Of a stretch of 64,000 nucleotides of DNA, positions 46,824 through 61,295 are shown piece by piece. This stretch comes from Parapristionchus giblindavisi (lineage: Eukaryota; Nematoda; Chromadorea; Rhabditida; Diplogasteridae), in the NCBI GenBank assembly GCA_943737045.1, contig CALSFV010000048.1, positions 620,001-684,000 of the forward strand. Reading direction: 5' to 3'. The notes below the pieces were generated by a model. That model ran no database searches. It saw nothing but the letters and a program-made list of their open reading frames with translations, and was not told the DNA's origin. Numbering within the stretch: the first letter of the stretch is position 1; the number at the start of each line of letters is the position of its first letter. The translations under genes and the position numbers were made by a program.

Positions 46824-49337
46824 GTTGTTGTTATTAATATTATTATTGTTGTTATTATTATTATTATTATATTGAGTTATTGATTGTGTCTCGCTCAATC
46901 CTTTAGTGCATATTGTTTTCGCGGAATATTTTTATGGAAAATATCTTTACCTATTATTTGTCGCTGTTGCGGCTCGGGCGTAGATGATAATAATAATAAT
47001 AATGATATCTTTTTGTGGGTTTCAGGTAAGCATAAGAATGAAATACATAGTGAATACATTGGGGAGATAAATTATTATTATTATTATTATTATTATAAAT
47101 ATTATATATTATTATATGAATAAAATAGACTAATCGCTTGTGGGAACGGATAGATAATTAACTGAAATACGGTAACATCGAGAACACAACTCATTCTCCT
47201 TATACGTCTGACTAATCTCTCTCACTCTGCCTCTCTCTCTATCTCTCTCTCTCTCTCTCTCACTCTGCCTCTCTCTATCTCTCTCTCTCTCTCTCTCACT
47301 CTGCCTCTCTCTATCTCTCTCTCTCTCTCACTCTGCCTCTCTCTATCTCTCTCTCTCTCTCTCCCTCTCTCTCCCTCTCCCCTCCCCTGCCACAAAGAAT
47401 AACGAGGTATGGATAGATAGATAGATTGTTAGCGGAGGCTAGCGCGCCAGAGAAGCGAGAGAGTGGTGGTGTAGATGCGGGAGAATGGGGGTGAGAGACG
47501 CAGAGTAAACGCCACACTCTACCTCTCCCTCCGCCTCCTCCTCCTTTCGCTGTGTGTGTGTGTATATGCTTGGGTATTGATCGTGTCAGCGGAGAAAATG
47601 GCTATTTGACGGCTCCGGCCTGCGTTCGGACCTCTCTGGCGGCTCCGGGGAGTCTGCGGGTCGCGCGCGAGTTCCCAGCCCGCGGCTGGGATTAGCAATC
47701 ACGAACCGGAACCGGTTAATCGCTCGAGATCGCCGATGTTTTGGTGGCTCCGTGCGCACCTGTTTTCTCCGATTTTGTCTTTGGTTTCGTTCATGCGCTT
47801 ACTGGTACGTCGGTTTCGATCGTGTCAACCTTAAGGTCTTAGGAGACCCTAAGGCGGTAAAGCATAAGGCGATTAACTTATAATTTCCTTGCTCAAGTTC
47901 GCTATCTTGGGTTGCGATCGCTGTCACGTTGTCGCGAATATTGATCGACATATCAATCGATAATTCCACTGAGTCCTCTAGTATCTCTTGTCTCTTACTG
48001 GCGAACGCTATTTCTCTGTTCTCTTCCAATGAACATCTCACGTCAATTAATTAACCACTTCGTTGCCGTTGACTTTACTTGACTTCACTTCCCTAATTAA
48101 CCCATATTTCGTGCTCTGCAATGTTTCCATTCTCATTCTCACTAGTCGTAGGCTCGCGCCTTTCGAACATTAATCGATATTGCGCTACAGTATCCTGAAG
48201 CGTCTCCGATTGCGGTATATCACCGTATATGTTATCGATGCGAAAGCGCATTATTAATCGGTTTATAGTTATGACAAACCGAAGCTACAGTATGCCTAGG
48301 GAGATTCTTTTTGTCTGAAATTGTTGTGATTGGCTTTATTCAGCGAAGAGTGATGGTGTGTATTTGGGCTACGGTACGGATATTGATTTTTCCTGATTGC
48401 TTTTTCTTATTCTGTATTTCCATCACGACAAATGAGCGAGAGAGCAGATATGTAATTAATATAGGTTGATGGAGCTCCGTCGCGTTATCAGCGAATCGGT
48501 TGAAGGCAGCAGGGAAATAGGAAAGAGGGAAATAGAAATGAAAATGCTTATTGTTAGGTCGCTGTGGATCTGGCGTTCATCGTATTATTCTTACTATAAT
48601 AATAATAATAATAATAATATAATAATAAATATATATATATTTCCTTATGAGATACATTAAATAGGAACTCAATCCTATAGATTAATGTAAAATACTGTAA
48701 TCGCTGCATTCACTTCCTCTATTATTGCCTCTACCCGGTTATTATCTCGTACCATTCTTTTCCCTCCCATCGGAGACTTCCTCTTCGCTCATTCCCATCC
48801 CCATCCTTGCTGTCATTATTATATAATATTCTATTATGTAATATTTATTCTGCTTTCGTAATTCTTGGTTTTGTTCTGCTTCTTTCGGTTCAGTGGATCA
48901 AACGGAGGGTTTAAAAGATAGCAGAGCGCCCCAAATGCGAATCTTTGGTAACATTCGGGGGGAAACGAAGATCATTGTTTCCTATTTTCACTATTTTCGA
49001 GGCCCTGTTGAATCTCGTCGTTTCACGGAAGCTGAAAAACTGCATTACATTTTTAAACATTTGAATACTCTATCTAGGTCACCAATGCGGTGGGTCACCG
49101 GATCTGTAGCGATACGAGATGGTTCCACTTGATCCCTGTTTCTTGCTATGTTCCTGAAGCCTGGTCTTACTTTTTTTTTCACAAATAAGTAACCCCATTA
49201 TTTGTCCACTGTTACGGTGTCTGTCCTTGTTTTCTTTTGTTTTCCTTTGAGCTCATCTAGAACGAATCATCTCTTGTTCGGGTAAATATCTCTCCTCATC
49301 AGGCTATTGTCTCTCGCCGCTAACAGAAATAGTATTA

Positions 49338-49406
<69 letters not shown>

Positions 49407-49500
49407 ATCATTAGTGTTAGTGAACGTTGGCAGGACGACCTATCCCTTATCTCCCCCATCTTCCCTTCCCATGCCTCTCTCTCTGCTCCGGACGCGTTAT
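46556..49500. other. Repeat-rich gap without a gene
   Basis: Holds (ATT)n tracts (46780-46870, 47075-47110, 49335-49405), a CT-rich tract (47215-47390) and a G+C-rich stretch (47605-47770) that could be promoter sequence. An ORF at 48893-49132 (ending RWVTGSVAIRDGST) has no supporting exons. Confidence 0.55.
47215..47390. repeat. CT microsatellite with 34-bp higher order
   Basis: Repeats of CTCTCACTCTGCCTCTCTCT.. about four times, then plain CT/CCT. Confidence 0.9.
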
Positions 49501-49649
49501 CATATATTTTGTGACTCTTGTTTCTTTGTACTCTCTTCGTTTTGCGTGATCTCTCGCTTTTCTGCTGCTTCTCTGTAGTCTCTCGTTTTCCCGTAATCTA
49601 TCGTCGTCGCTCGTTCGGAGTCGGACGTTTTTTGTGTCCATTCAATATC

Positions 49650-49701
49650 ATTGCTCTCTCCCTATCTCTCTCTCTCTCTCTCCTTATCTCTCTCTCTCTC
49701 C

Positions 49702-49742
<41 letters not shown>

Positions 49743-49862
49743 TCTCTCTCTCTCTCTCTATCTCCCTATCTCTCCCTCTCCCTCTCCCCCCCTCTCTCTC
49801 CCCTCTCTCTCTCCCTCTCTCTCTCCCTTCCTCCCTCTCTCTCCCTCTCCCTCTCCTTTTCT
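49650..49862. repeat. CT microsatellite
   Basis: (CT)n with CCTAT and CCCTC interruptions. Long Ser/Leu and Pro/Leu frames over it are artefacts. Confidence 0.93.
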
Positions 49863-50009
49863 CATCGCTCTCTATTTTCTCCTCTATCACATGCATCCGG
49901 GGCGTAAACGTCTCTCCCTCTTATCTCTCGTACCTACCGTACTGATGACTGACCTACCGTACACTAGCATAGATACTGCTTCCATTGCGTGTAAAGACAT
50001 ACAGTTACC

Positions 50010-50155
50010 GCCCTCATACAGTATGCCTTATGTTCCTAATACAGTATACATTCTGTCCCATATACAGTATACATTCTTTCCCGCAATACAGTATACCTTC
50101 TTTTTCTAATACAGTATACCTTCTGCTCCTAATACAGTATACCTTCTGATTAGTT
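50010..50155. repeat. AATACAGTATACCTTCTG tandem repeat
   Basis: Six or so units of about 26 bases, each with the palindrome-like ACAGTATAC. Confidence 0.82.
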
Positions 50156-50363
50156 TACAAGCGCGTGATTAGGAGGCTATTATGCTTGCTCTGGTGATGA
50201 GTATTTGTTCTGACATTTACTGCCTTTAATTCCCCCAGGGTGTATAATGAGTCTGCAATTCCTATTGCGCTTTATCCACTGGCGAAAATTGTTATTTTTT
50301 CGCTTAAATCATAATCTTTCGCATTACAAGCTTTGTCGTGGTCGATCCGTACATTATGAGGGC

Positions 50364-50556
50364 CATACATTTTCGGTACCCTCGCCCTTTATTTTTATAT
50401 AGTGGGTCAATTCTGGAAATAGGGTGGGTTGATTCACAAAATTAGTTATTTTCGCTTAAAAATCGTCATTTTTGGCTAAAATTTTTTATCAAGTGCCCTA
50501 AAATGGGCCTTATATAGTGGGTCAATCGTCGCACTGCGAGGCTATGGCAATGTATG
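50364..50556. mobile_element. hAT-type MITE, CATACATTTTCG family
   Basis: Ends CATACATTTTCGGTACCC and GGCTATGGCAATGTATG; perfect 8-base duplications ATGAGGGC (50356-50363, 50557-50564). Confidence 0.92.
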
Positions 50557-50785
50557 ATGAGGGCATGAAAATGTATGGGCATAGTGTTTGTTGTTTCCTC
50601 CCTCAATTCTATCTAATTCTATGGCGGTTTGTTGACTGTTTGGATTGAGTTAATAATTAACAGAATCATACGTGGACGGCATTGTCGCTAGCGACAAGAA
50701 CCCACCCGGCGGTTTTTGCACCCGACGCACCCGAATTCGATCAAAAATTAAAACGATCTAGCCAAAATTCACTCAAACACGTAAT

Positions 50786-51124
50786 CATAGGTCGAATAGC
50801 TATGAATAGTTATCGGTTTTCAAAATGCGGTCAGGTATTTCGATTTTTGTGAAATTTTGGTTCAAGATGAGGTCAGGTTTTTCGGTTTTTGGGAATTTTT
50901 TGCTCAAAATACGGTCAGGCTTGGTACCATACGTGGGCATCACTGCCGCTAGCGGCAATACACCCCCCGATTTTTGGCACCAGACCCCCCGATTTTCCGA
51001 AAAATCACTCAATATGACGTATAGATGCTCCATTTTTTTTGTTTCCGACACCCCGATTTTCATTTCCAGCGGCAATGCCCGCCCACGTATGCTTGGTACT
51101 TTGGAACATACTTTTCGACCTATG
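50786..51124. mobile_element. CATAGGTCGAA-family MITE hosting another MITE
   Basis: Ends CATAGGTCGAATAGCTATG and TTTTCGACCTATG. It is interrupted by 50928-51091. Confidence 0.82.
50928..51091. mobile_element. hAT-type MITE, CATACGTGGGC family (nested)
   Basis: Ends CATACGTGGGCATCACTGCC and GGCAATGCCCGCCCACGTAT (then G). Perfect 8-base duplications CTTGGTAC (50920-50927, 51092-51099). Confidence 0.92.
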
Positions 51125-51629
51125 ATTACAATTCTCAAATATGTTTCACGCATGCACAATATCCGTACGATTTGGGAATGTTAGTAATACCATCCTAATG
51201 TTGCTTCGGCTGCTACAAATCAATGATATTCGATTTTTTTGTATTCATCGATTGCTGCCTACTGTATCCTCCAATCGATTAACCAAACAGTTCCTGCATA
51301 TTGTCAATCAATGCCTCGCCTCAACATATTTCACGCTATTTATTCATCTATTGTTGTCACATTTATTCAATGTAACAATCTTATAAATTAAATAAAATAA
51401 TCAATAATTACCGTTTCCGATGATTCTCATATTTGGTTTCATATTTGGACGTATTCTTGAATAGATATGAATTCTCTCGGAGACCGTATGATATCACTTG
51501 TGAATATGAAGATACCCCCTTGCTTGACCCCCTTCTGCGTATTATATACTGAATAATCAATAATTGATTTTTGAGGTGGACCAGTTGAGCCGCAGGCACA
51601 GGCCACTCCTCCTCCTCGATTCTCGATTC

Positions 51630-54600
51630 ATGGACGAGCCACCGACAGTCATCGATCCAGCGTTGGTGGCGGCAGCTCAGATCGTCGCCGCGAACTTTGG
51701 CGTCAATGCGGCCGATGGCGGCGGGCCAGTGGCGCTGGAGAGGCGCGAGACATGGCCGAATTATGATCAACGTGTAAGTCATACATTTTCGGTATCCTCA
51801 TCGAATTTTTTATATAGTGGGTAGATTTAGAAAAAAAGTGTTCTTTTTCACTTAAATTGATAATTTTTCGCATAAAGATCCTAAGGCATGGCCGAATTAT
51901 GATCAACGTGTGAGTGTTTCGCTGTTTCATAACTCCGGTTTTGCAGGGTAATATTACGGTAAGTAGCGCTCCAAAAGTAACTTACTTTTTACTTATTTCT
52001 TGTTACTGTTTTGCTATTTCATGAGTATATAGCGAAAAAGTAAGTAAAAAGTAAGTTCCATTTTGCGCGCTACTTACTGTAATACTACCCTGCAAAACCG
52101 GAGAACATTTATTTATAAATTAAAGTTGCAATTTTAGATCTAATGCGCCTACAAACTTAAACTTGTACATTAGAGTCTATTCATTTGTTTAATATAATGT
52201 TGATAAAATATTTGAAAAGATAGGGTCAGAGATGTGTGTGAAAAGTGTCTATACCAAGTATCATAGGCCGAAAAGTACGTTGCAAACTGCGAAGCCTGAC
52301 CGTATTTTGTAATTTTTTTGTGAAAAGCGGACCGAATTTTTCACATCTGTTCGACCTATCCCAAGTATTTTATGCTCAGTTTTACTAACAATTTTAAGTA
52401 GGGCTCTTACGATCAATATGTTTCAGGTGGCTGCGGAGCGCAACGCGCAGATCGACACGATACTCAGTCACCTAGGACAGATCAGTGAGTTATTGATTGT
52501 TTATTTAGTTATTGATTAGTGAGTGATTGATTATTTATTGATTTCTTTTTGCTCTCCACTGCTCATAAGCTCCTATGATTAGCTCACATTGACATGTGAG
52601 GGAGAAAGAGTTTATGTGAGACCAGAAATCAACTTCAGGCTATGAGAATTGAAAAAAAAATGAATTGGAATTTCACCACTATTAAAGCGGTGCTCATTAG
52701 GAGGATTAGCTTGTTTGGCAAGACGTTTTTAAACACCGTAGAATTCCCGTGGGAAATAATAATAATAATTTATCTACGCCCGAGGCGCAACAGCAATTGA
52801 ATGAACAATGGGTGGTAATATATGATTGAAGACTCTCCGGATTCATTGAGAAAGTGATAAATCAATATCGTCGATTTATCACTTTCTCAATGAATCCGGA
52901 GAGTCTTCAATCATATATTACCATATTTTCTGAAGAACGTTTTATTAAAGAGTTCCCAACCCCCTCTAAAAAATATTGATTGAAATGCCGGAAATGTTCG
53001 AACGTGAAATATTATCTCACCGCGAATTGACGAACTATCATACGGTAGTTTTTGAAAATGTAATTCTCCAAGGGATACCGTCCCTTTAATTTCTTTCCAT
53101 ATATGTAACTCTGCACACAGTGCTTATAATCTAATAAGTGCTTATAATCGGAAAATGAATTGATTGGAACAATATGCATAGTTGTTAACACTGTTTAATT
53201 ACCAATTCATATCTGCTTTTGCATTATCTACACAATTTCTGTATGGCTGACCTTAGAGAACGCTGTTCAGGAAACCTCCAGAACCTGCTGGAGCAGCAGC
53301 AACAACAACAACAACTACAACAACAGCAACTACAACAACAACAGCGTTCATCGACCGCGGCGACCCCGAGTAACGTACAAGTGCTCACGAACGTGCTGGT
53401 TCAGCAGCAGAGCTTGGTCGCCGGGGCTTCAGGAGGATCATCTACAAGCGCGCCTGCGACATCCTGGCTGGTGCCTCAGGTATTTTTATTGATTTTATTC
53501 GCGTTTTATTAGTTTTGTAAAAGTTTGAATAAAATTTTCTTCGTATAAAATGTAGATAAAGTTGTACCCCATGCGGGAAACTCGTCAGCCGCATAAAATG
53601 TTCATTTTCTGCCTACAATATGTATATATGGTTGATTTTTATTAATTAATTAATATTATTATTAATTGATTGATTGATTTTGCAGTTTCCGTTCACTACC
53701 GCCTGTCAGGGCTGCCTCCTGGCCACTCCTTCGACGCCGTGCGCCCTTCATCCACTACCCTCGGCGCCCGCCACTGGCCTGCCACAGTTGTCGGCGCTGG
53801 CCAGCCAGGCGCCCTCTCTGGTATTTCAAAACTTTAATTAATTTATTAATTTATTTATTTATCTGCGCCCGAGGCGCAACAGCAATTGAATGAACAATAA
53901 GATATGATTGACGCACTCTCCGGAGTGTTTTTATAATAACAAATATAATAAATATAATAATAAAATAAAATAAATATAATATAATATAATATAATATAAT
54001 AAAAATGTTTGAAATTCCAGAGCTCCGCCAGCTCCACACAACTGCTCCCTGCTAACGTGGCCTTGCACCATCTGAGTGGCGGCCACCTCTGCCACACTGG
54101 TCTGCCACCGGCCGCCAACACGGCTGTGGTGTTTAGTGCGCAGGTACTGCAGTTTTCATTATGTATAGGTATCCATGAACGTTGGCAAGCCGTTTGCCGA
54201 CAAACGTGACGTCATAACCGTATGCGGAGGCGTTTTCCAAAGATCCTCCCCCCCACGCTTGTGACGTCACATTTTCCCGGAAAACGGTTCTTGCATAATG
54301 GCATTATGATAATGCCACTGATCTATAGTAATATGGGAGGTACGGTAGATCTCTATCGGTTGAATACTGTAGCTGTGAAGATGTGAAGATACAGTAAATT
54401 GTATCGGCGTCTTCCGGTTGTTTTGGATTACGATATCACTTATCGATTGATCGATTGATTTCTTCAGCCGCCAGTGCTCTCCGCCGTTGCTTCTCCTTCA
54501 GTTCTTGCGGTGGTAAGTGATCGCCAGTTAACTATTTATTTATTTATTCCATCAAATATACAAGCACATTACTGGAATTGGAAGATTGGAGTTGGATTTC

Positions 54601-57600
54601 CGCCGCGTATAGGCGATTTTTTGGCTCGACACACCCTTAGGTCAAAAAGTATGTTATTAAGTTCCACGCCTGACCACGTTTTCAGCCAAAATTTGTCAAA
54701 AATCGAACAACCTGACCTCATTCAGAAAACCGATAACCTAGCTACTCGACCTATGGTCTCCCCTAGGGTTGCCGGTTCGAATTCGAATTATTCGCACCCC
54801 TTTCCCATCTCTCACCCTCTCTCCCCTTTCCCTTCAAAGAATTCGACACACCTGCCAGACGGAACGAATAGTTCGGTCTCTCTCACTCTCTCGTATCCTT
54901 TCTCGACCCTCCCTCCACTCCCTCCGCCTCGTCCCCCAATGAGACACGTTTCAAGAGATGGCTAATTCCCCTCGCATCTGAGAGCTTAGCAGTCAACAGC
55001 AAAGTTGTAGCTCATATCACTCCCGTTCTGATTCATTTTTGGAAAAGTCGATACGATAACCACGAACAAAATTACATCCGTTCTACTGTGTCAAGATGAA
55101 TTATGTCCTACTATCGTAGTTAGTTGAAACCGATAAATCAAAAGGTGTAGAATTGCATGGATAGGAATGATCGAGAAGGAAGTGAGGTGTAAAAGTGCAA
55201 TTTGGAAAGAGACATGGGCAGTTAGAGATATTCCCGAGTTGGATGATAATTCAAACATGATGAGTTTTTTCTCCCCGTTTTTTCCATTTATTAACTTCAC
55301 TTTATTACTTCATTCATTTTTGGAAGATACGATACGATAACCACGAAGAAAATGACATCCGTTCTACGAATTCAGATGGAAATTTAAACTATTCACTGTA
55401 GTCATGAGTCTTACTCCATTACTCCGTCTTACTCCACATTACTTTATCATTCTCTACAGAAGTAATTACACTAAAACAAAAACATCACGTAAATATCTGA
55501 CTGACCTACTCGTGATCAGCTCAAAATCTGGTATAAAATGCCCGCTGAGTTCTCATCTATTACATTTTAAAATATCGGACTGACATACTCATGATCAGCA
55601 AAACATTTGTCATAAAATGGCCGCTGAGTTCCCATCCGATACATTTTGAAATATTGTTCATTTCAATATTTTGAAATGTTATTGTTCAGATTAGACTAGA
55701 GTAGATATGCATTTTTTCGTGACTTTCTCTTCCCATTTACTTGTTTTTGTTTATGTGTAATTACTTCTGTAAAGAATGATAAAGCAATGTGGAGTAAGAC
55801 GGAGTAATGGAGTAAGATTCATGGCTACAGTGAATAATTCAAATTTCTCCCTGAATTCGTAGAACGGATGTAATTTTGTTCGTGATTATCGTATCGACTT
55901 TTCCAAAAATGAATCAGAACGGGAGTGATATGAGCTTCAACTTTGCTGTTGACTGCTAAGCTCTCAGATGCGAGGGGAATTAGCCATCTCTTGAAACGTG
56001 TCTCATTGGGGGACGAGGCGGAGGGAGAGGAGGGAGGGTCGAGAAAGGATACGAGAGAGTGAGAGAGAGCGAATAATTCGGTCTGTCCCGAACTATTCGT
56101 TCCGTCTGGCAGGTGTGTCGAATTCTTCGAAGGGAAGGGGAGAGAGGTCGCGTCTCAAACGAATTGCCGAGAGATATGGGAAGCGACTGACAAAGGACAC
56201 GAATTATTTAGTTCCTGCAACCCTAGTCTCCCCATGTCCTAGCTTGCTTCTTTCGCAAGCGAGATTGTGTAATTTCTAATAGTAAAAAATAATTTTGTTT
56301 TAATTTAAAAATAAATTTCAGTCCAACAGTCAGCCGTTGGTTGTCGGAGGTGACGGTACAGCAAACAACACGGAAGCAGCAGCGCTGCATCAACTCATGC
56401 CCGCTACTGTGGATAGCGCGAGCGCGGTATGTTGATCTTTGATCATGAATCTTTGAACTTCATCATCGTCATTGTAGCTCTCATATCAGCAGCATCAGCA
56501 GCAGCAACTTCCGCCATCGTACGAGTCGCAAGGCAACCACGAGTCCATGGTAAGTGGGTCTCATTATGCTTTATGCGATTGTCGCATTTGCCTTACGTGC
56601 GTACGCCGTAACCTCCGCCGTAACGCCGGAGACGCGGCGGAGGAGGAGGTTACGCCGTAGACACGTTAGGCAAATGTAACGATGCATTAGCTACTGTCTT
56701 TGAAAATTCTTTTGGTCCTGTTTTGCGTGTGAGAGCACATGAAATGCTGAAATTTATAAGTGGGTCTGTCAACTTTGTTATCCCTTCCGTGAACTGACTC
56801 TAATGCAATTTATCCCGCATTTCACAGGTTGATTACGCCCAGCAGCAACAGCCGGAAGAGCAGCAACGCGACGATCAGCCACTACAATACCGCGTCGATC
56901 GATCCGCGTCTGCGCCTGCGGGCGTCGAAGAGTTCTTTCCCGGCCCGAGCACGGCGCAGTCCGCGCGCCTGGAGCGTCAGGCGCACTTGGAGCGTCAGGC
57001 GCGCCTCGACCGCATCTCACCCACGCTGCACCAGCAAGTGCTCGCGTCCGTACCCGGATCCAGGTATTGATCTTTGGTCTTTGGTCTTTGAACTTTAGTA
57101 GCTACTAGAGCGAATTGGCTATGACTAATGACTAATCTTGTTTCTTTTTATCTTTGATCTTTGATCTTTAGTAGCTACTAGAGCGACTTGCTATGACTAA
57201 TGACTCTCTTCTTGATCTTTGATCTTTGATCTTTGTCCAGACAAATCACCGACATCGAGTATCGCGAGGACGGCACGTCGGTGGTGACTGTGGATGATCA
57301 GATCATGATCGAAGTTCGCAGTCGACGTAACGAGGTACGGTAGATTGATCTTTGGTCATGTGGTCCTTTTATCTTTGATATGTTAATACGTTATATGCAT
57401 TACATATTAAAACCATACGCTGGAGTAGTTTTTCCTGACCCAGTGTAATGTAATAACATGCACTCAATCCAGAACCATTCTTATACAGCATTAAATGATT
57501 TGATTTTATTATTGCGCTCAATCCAGGCGAACGATGATGCCGACCGCGCTGCAGCCGCGCACGCTTCAGGAGCGGATACGCGAGCGGACGTGCCGATGGA

Positions 57601-57970
57601 GATTGCGGAGGAGGCGACGCTGGACTCGTCCGAGATTGATTCCATGTTCGCCAATCCCGACATGGATATGGACACGCTGGAGCTAGCGAACAGGTAGGAT
57701 ATACGGTAGCGGGTTACGGTACGATCCTGCGCGTCGTATAAAGGTATACTGTATGAAACAATGGAATACGGTAGCACAATGTGTACGGTAATTTTGGTGG
57801 GCGTGTGGGATACAAGATAGAACGTTGGTTCACTATGCTTTGCTTAAATAATGTGTGGTATACGGTAGGGTATGGTAGACGGTACGATATTGCATTCTTT
57901 GCGTTTTCATTGTATTGTATTGCATACGGTAGGCTTCATCCTACTGTAATGACCTGAAGTGACCAGTGAC

Positions 57971-58052
<82 letters not shown>

Positions 58053-59636
58053 TTACCGTATTCTTTCAGACTGACACCACCGGAACTTCGGCGCATCAGC
58101 ACACTGATTGAGAGGGAGCTGCAGCGTCGAGGAGTCAACACATCATCGGTATGGGATTATTGATTGATTGACTGATTCTACAGCATAGGTGGGCGCGTGA
58201 CAGCGCATTCTTTTTGCACACAGCCTTGCCTTCCCTTGCGGGGCCTTGCACATAGCGTTGCCTCGCAAAAATTGGAAAATTTCTAGTCAAATCTGCAAAA
58301 AATTGGCCATGCGCATAGCCGTTCCTTACAATTTCCCAGTTTGCGCACAATTATATTGATTGGTTTACTGGTTTATGTATTCGCTATTGATCGAGATTGC
58401 CCACAGGAACGCATACTTTTTGTTGTTGAAATGAGATTTATATACTGTAGTGCATCTATGGATATCCTGAGTATTGTATTCATTTTATTTTTTAATTATT
58501 TTTAAATTATTTCATTTTTTGTGTATTTTTAAATCGATTTTCTCCCTTCCAGATCACGGCTCCCAGAGCGGAGGTGCCGCAGATCAATCCCTCGCTGACT
58601 CTGAGAATTGAGTGAGCTATTGATTTATTGATTTTAAACAAATTATATGTGTTAAATTATTATTATTTATTATGATTATTCTCTTTGTATAGATTGGCTG
58701 TTTCAAGTTTGGGAATTTTAAAAAAAATCGTTTTTTTGTGAAAACATGATCGAATTTTGGTATTATTTTTGAAAACCTGACCGCATTTTACAAATTTGTA
58801 ACGTAGCTGTTCGACCTATGATTGATTCTTGATCATACATTTTCGTCGCCCTCACCGAATTATTTTTATATAGTGGGTAAATTTAGAAAGATCGTTATTT
58901 TCCGCTTAAATCGTGTTATCTCACGGCGGTTCATTGGAGAGCAACTCCTACATTTAACTTTGGCTTGAAGCCTCCCGCACTATGAAAAATCAGTAAAGTT
59001 GATTTGCGCCGGGCGGGATTCGAACCCACGAGGTTCGGATCGCCACATAAAAGCTTTAGCCACTACGCCATCTCAGCATGTGTCACAGCTCGTAAAACTC
59101 GATGATCGCTCTAGTCTGAAGCGTTCGTATGGCGAGCAGCGCTCATTCATATCGTATCTAACTTTCGCGCTGGGAGGATCCCTTCGTTTGCGATTGCGGG
59201 AGCTCCTTAGTTACTATCATACATAGGCGCCGACATGGGGGTGCCCCCTGTAAAATTAGGGCTTTTCGAAAATTTGTGGAATACCCTCTGTAAAAAAGGT
59301 GAAAGCGGTGAAAGGTGAAAGCCTCCTGTAAAATTAACCATTTTTCGTTCGAATGCCCCCTGTAGAATCGAGCTCCAGGTACCCCGCCCATGTATGGTTA
59401 CTATCATTGAGCCGCCGTGAATCTTTCATATAAAAAAGAGCTTTATATAGTGGGTCGACCCTGAAAATGAGACTTATATAGTGGGTCAATCCTCACACTG
59501 TGAGGATGTGAAAATGTATGTTGCGTGCGTACACTCTTTAGATTGTATGGCATAAAAAATATTGATTGATTGGCAGGAAGTTTTGATCGATTCCATCAAG
59601 TTTACTCATTATTAATATTATAGTTTATTTATTTAA

Positions 59637-59679
<43 letters not shown>

Positions 59680-61210
59680 TGAGCTGCGTGAGATGGCGGA
59701 GCTGGACGTGGATCAGTACATCCATCTGGAGGCCGCGGTCAACGGCACGGCGACCATCGCGGCCAACCGCGCCGCGTTCGAGGCGGAGTTCGCGGAGCTC
59801 CGCGAGTCGGCGCGACGCGTCCTCGCGCACATCGACGCGGTCGGCGGTTTCAGCAGCGGCGACGCGGCGGCGGTAGAGATGGCGCCATTCCGACGGCGCC
59901 AGCCCATCGTAGACTTGTCGAATCATCGACAGCGATTGGAGGAGCAGGTGTGGTATCCTTTTTGCAGGGTCATTTTTACATACACATTACGATATTTCTC
60001 TAATGTGGTGTTAAAATCTTGGAAAAGTGAAAAGTAGTGTTAATTTTGCGCATACATTTTCGAGCACTCACATTGTGAGTGAGCACTTTTTGTCGATGCG
60101 GTCAGTTTTGAAACTCGAGACCCATCTAGGAATATGCGGGAGATCGGGATTAGTAAGAATCACCTAAGATCGGGTAAGTTTTGAGTACTTGAGATGTAGA
60201 TCGGGTCAGTTTTGTTCTAATTTCGGGTCAGTTTATAATTCGCAAAAACAACTGATTGTGAGTGGGGCGAAAATGTATGATTTTGCGATTCTTAAAGTAG
60301 GTCGAAAAGGAGCATTGCTTCGTAATTGACAAACTTTTACCACAAAAAACCCTTTACGTGAGAGTTGGATTACTACTTTTCCAACTACTTTTACAATCGA
60401 AACATTAACCCTACTTTTCACTTTTCCGTCTACTTTTCCTAGAGTTTAACACCACATAACTCTCTATCGATTAGATTGATGATACGCGTTCTTTGCAATG
60501 CAAAGTTACTTAAGTCATACTCACCCAGAAAATATACTTACTCTTATAATTTCGTACCTTTCATTTTCTTAATTATAAGAGATGTGTTCGAAAATTCCTC
60601 TTGAAAACTGAGAAATTAAGTTTCTGATGTTCTGTTCTAAGCAGTCAATTTCTTGAACAAAACATAGTGTAGGAGAATTTTCCTGTGAGTAATCCTGGAT
60701 ATTCATGAATGACTTGTTGAGAACGCCCATAGGTCGAAAAGTAGGTTATAAAGTACCAAGCCTGACCGGATTTTGAGCCAAAATTTCACAATAATCGAAA
60801 AACATGACCAGATTTTGAGCCAAAATTGCACAAAAATCGAAAAACCTGACCGGATTTAGAGCCAAACTTGTCAAAAATCGAAAAACCGGACCGGATTTTG
60901 AAAACCGATAACCTAGCTATCCGACCTATGAGAACGCCGTATTAGTATATGGTTTTAAAAATAAATTTGAAAAAAACTCATAAAATTGATTTTAAAAAAT
61001 TCTTTTTCAGTTGCGACTGCAAGGAGAAATGCAAGAGATGCGGCGTCGTGTTGTCGAAGCGGTAATAATTAATTAAATAATAATATATCACAATATTTTA
61101 AAACATAAATATATAAACGTATTAATAATAGTATGAATAGTATATAGTATGAATAATCACGACTTTACTCGTTCCATCCCCACCTAACGATGATCGCTGG
61201 ACGTGAATAA

Positions 61211-61295
<85 letters not shown>

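Noticed and set aside
48893..49132. 79-aa ORF MDQTEGLKDSRAPQMRIFGN...
   Set aside because: No flanking exons, no family resemblance, and surrounded by repeats.
49518..50109. Long Ser/Leu-rich ORFs
   Set aside because: CT microsatellite composition in three frames.
59006..59078. Functional tRNA gene
   Set aside because: Acceptor stem and anticodon arm do not pair.
59672..59926. Overlapping G+C-rich ORFs on both strands
   Set aside because: Shadows of exon 14 of the large gene, which alone has in-phase splice sites.
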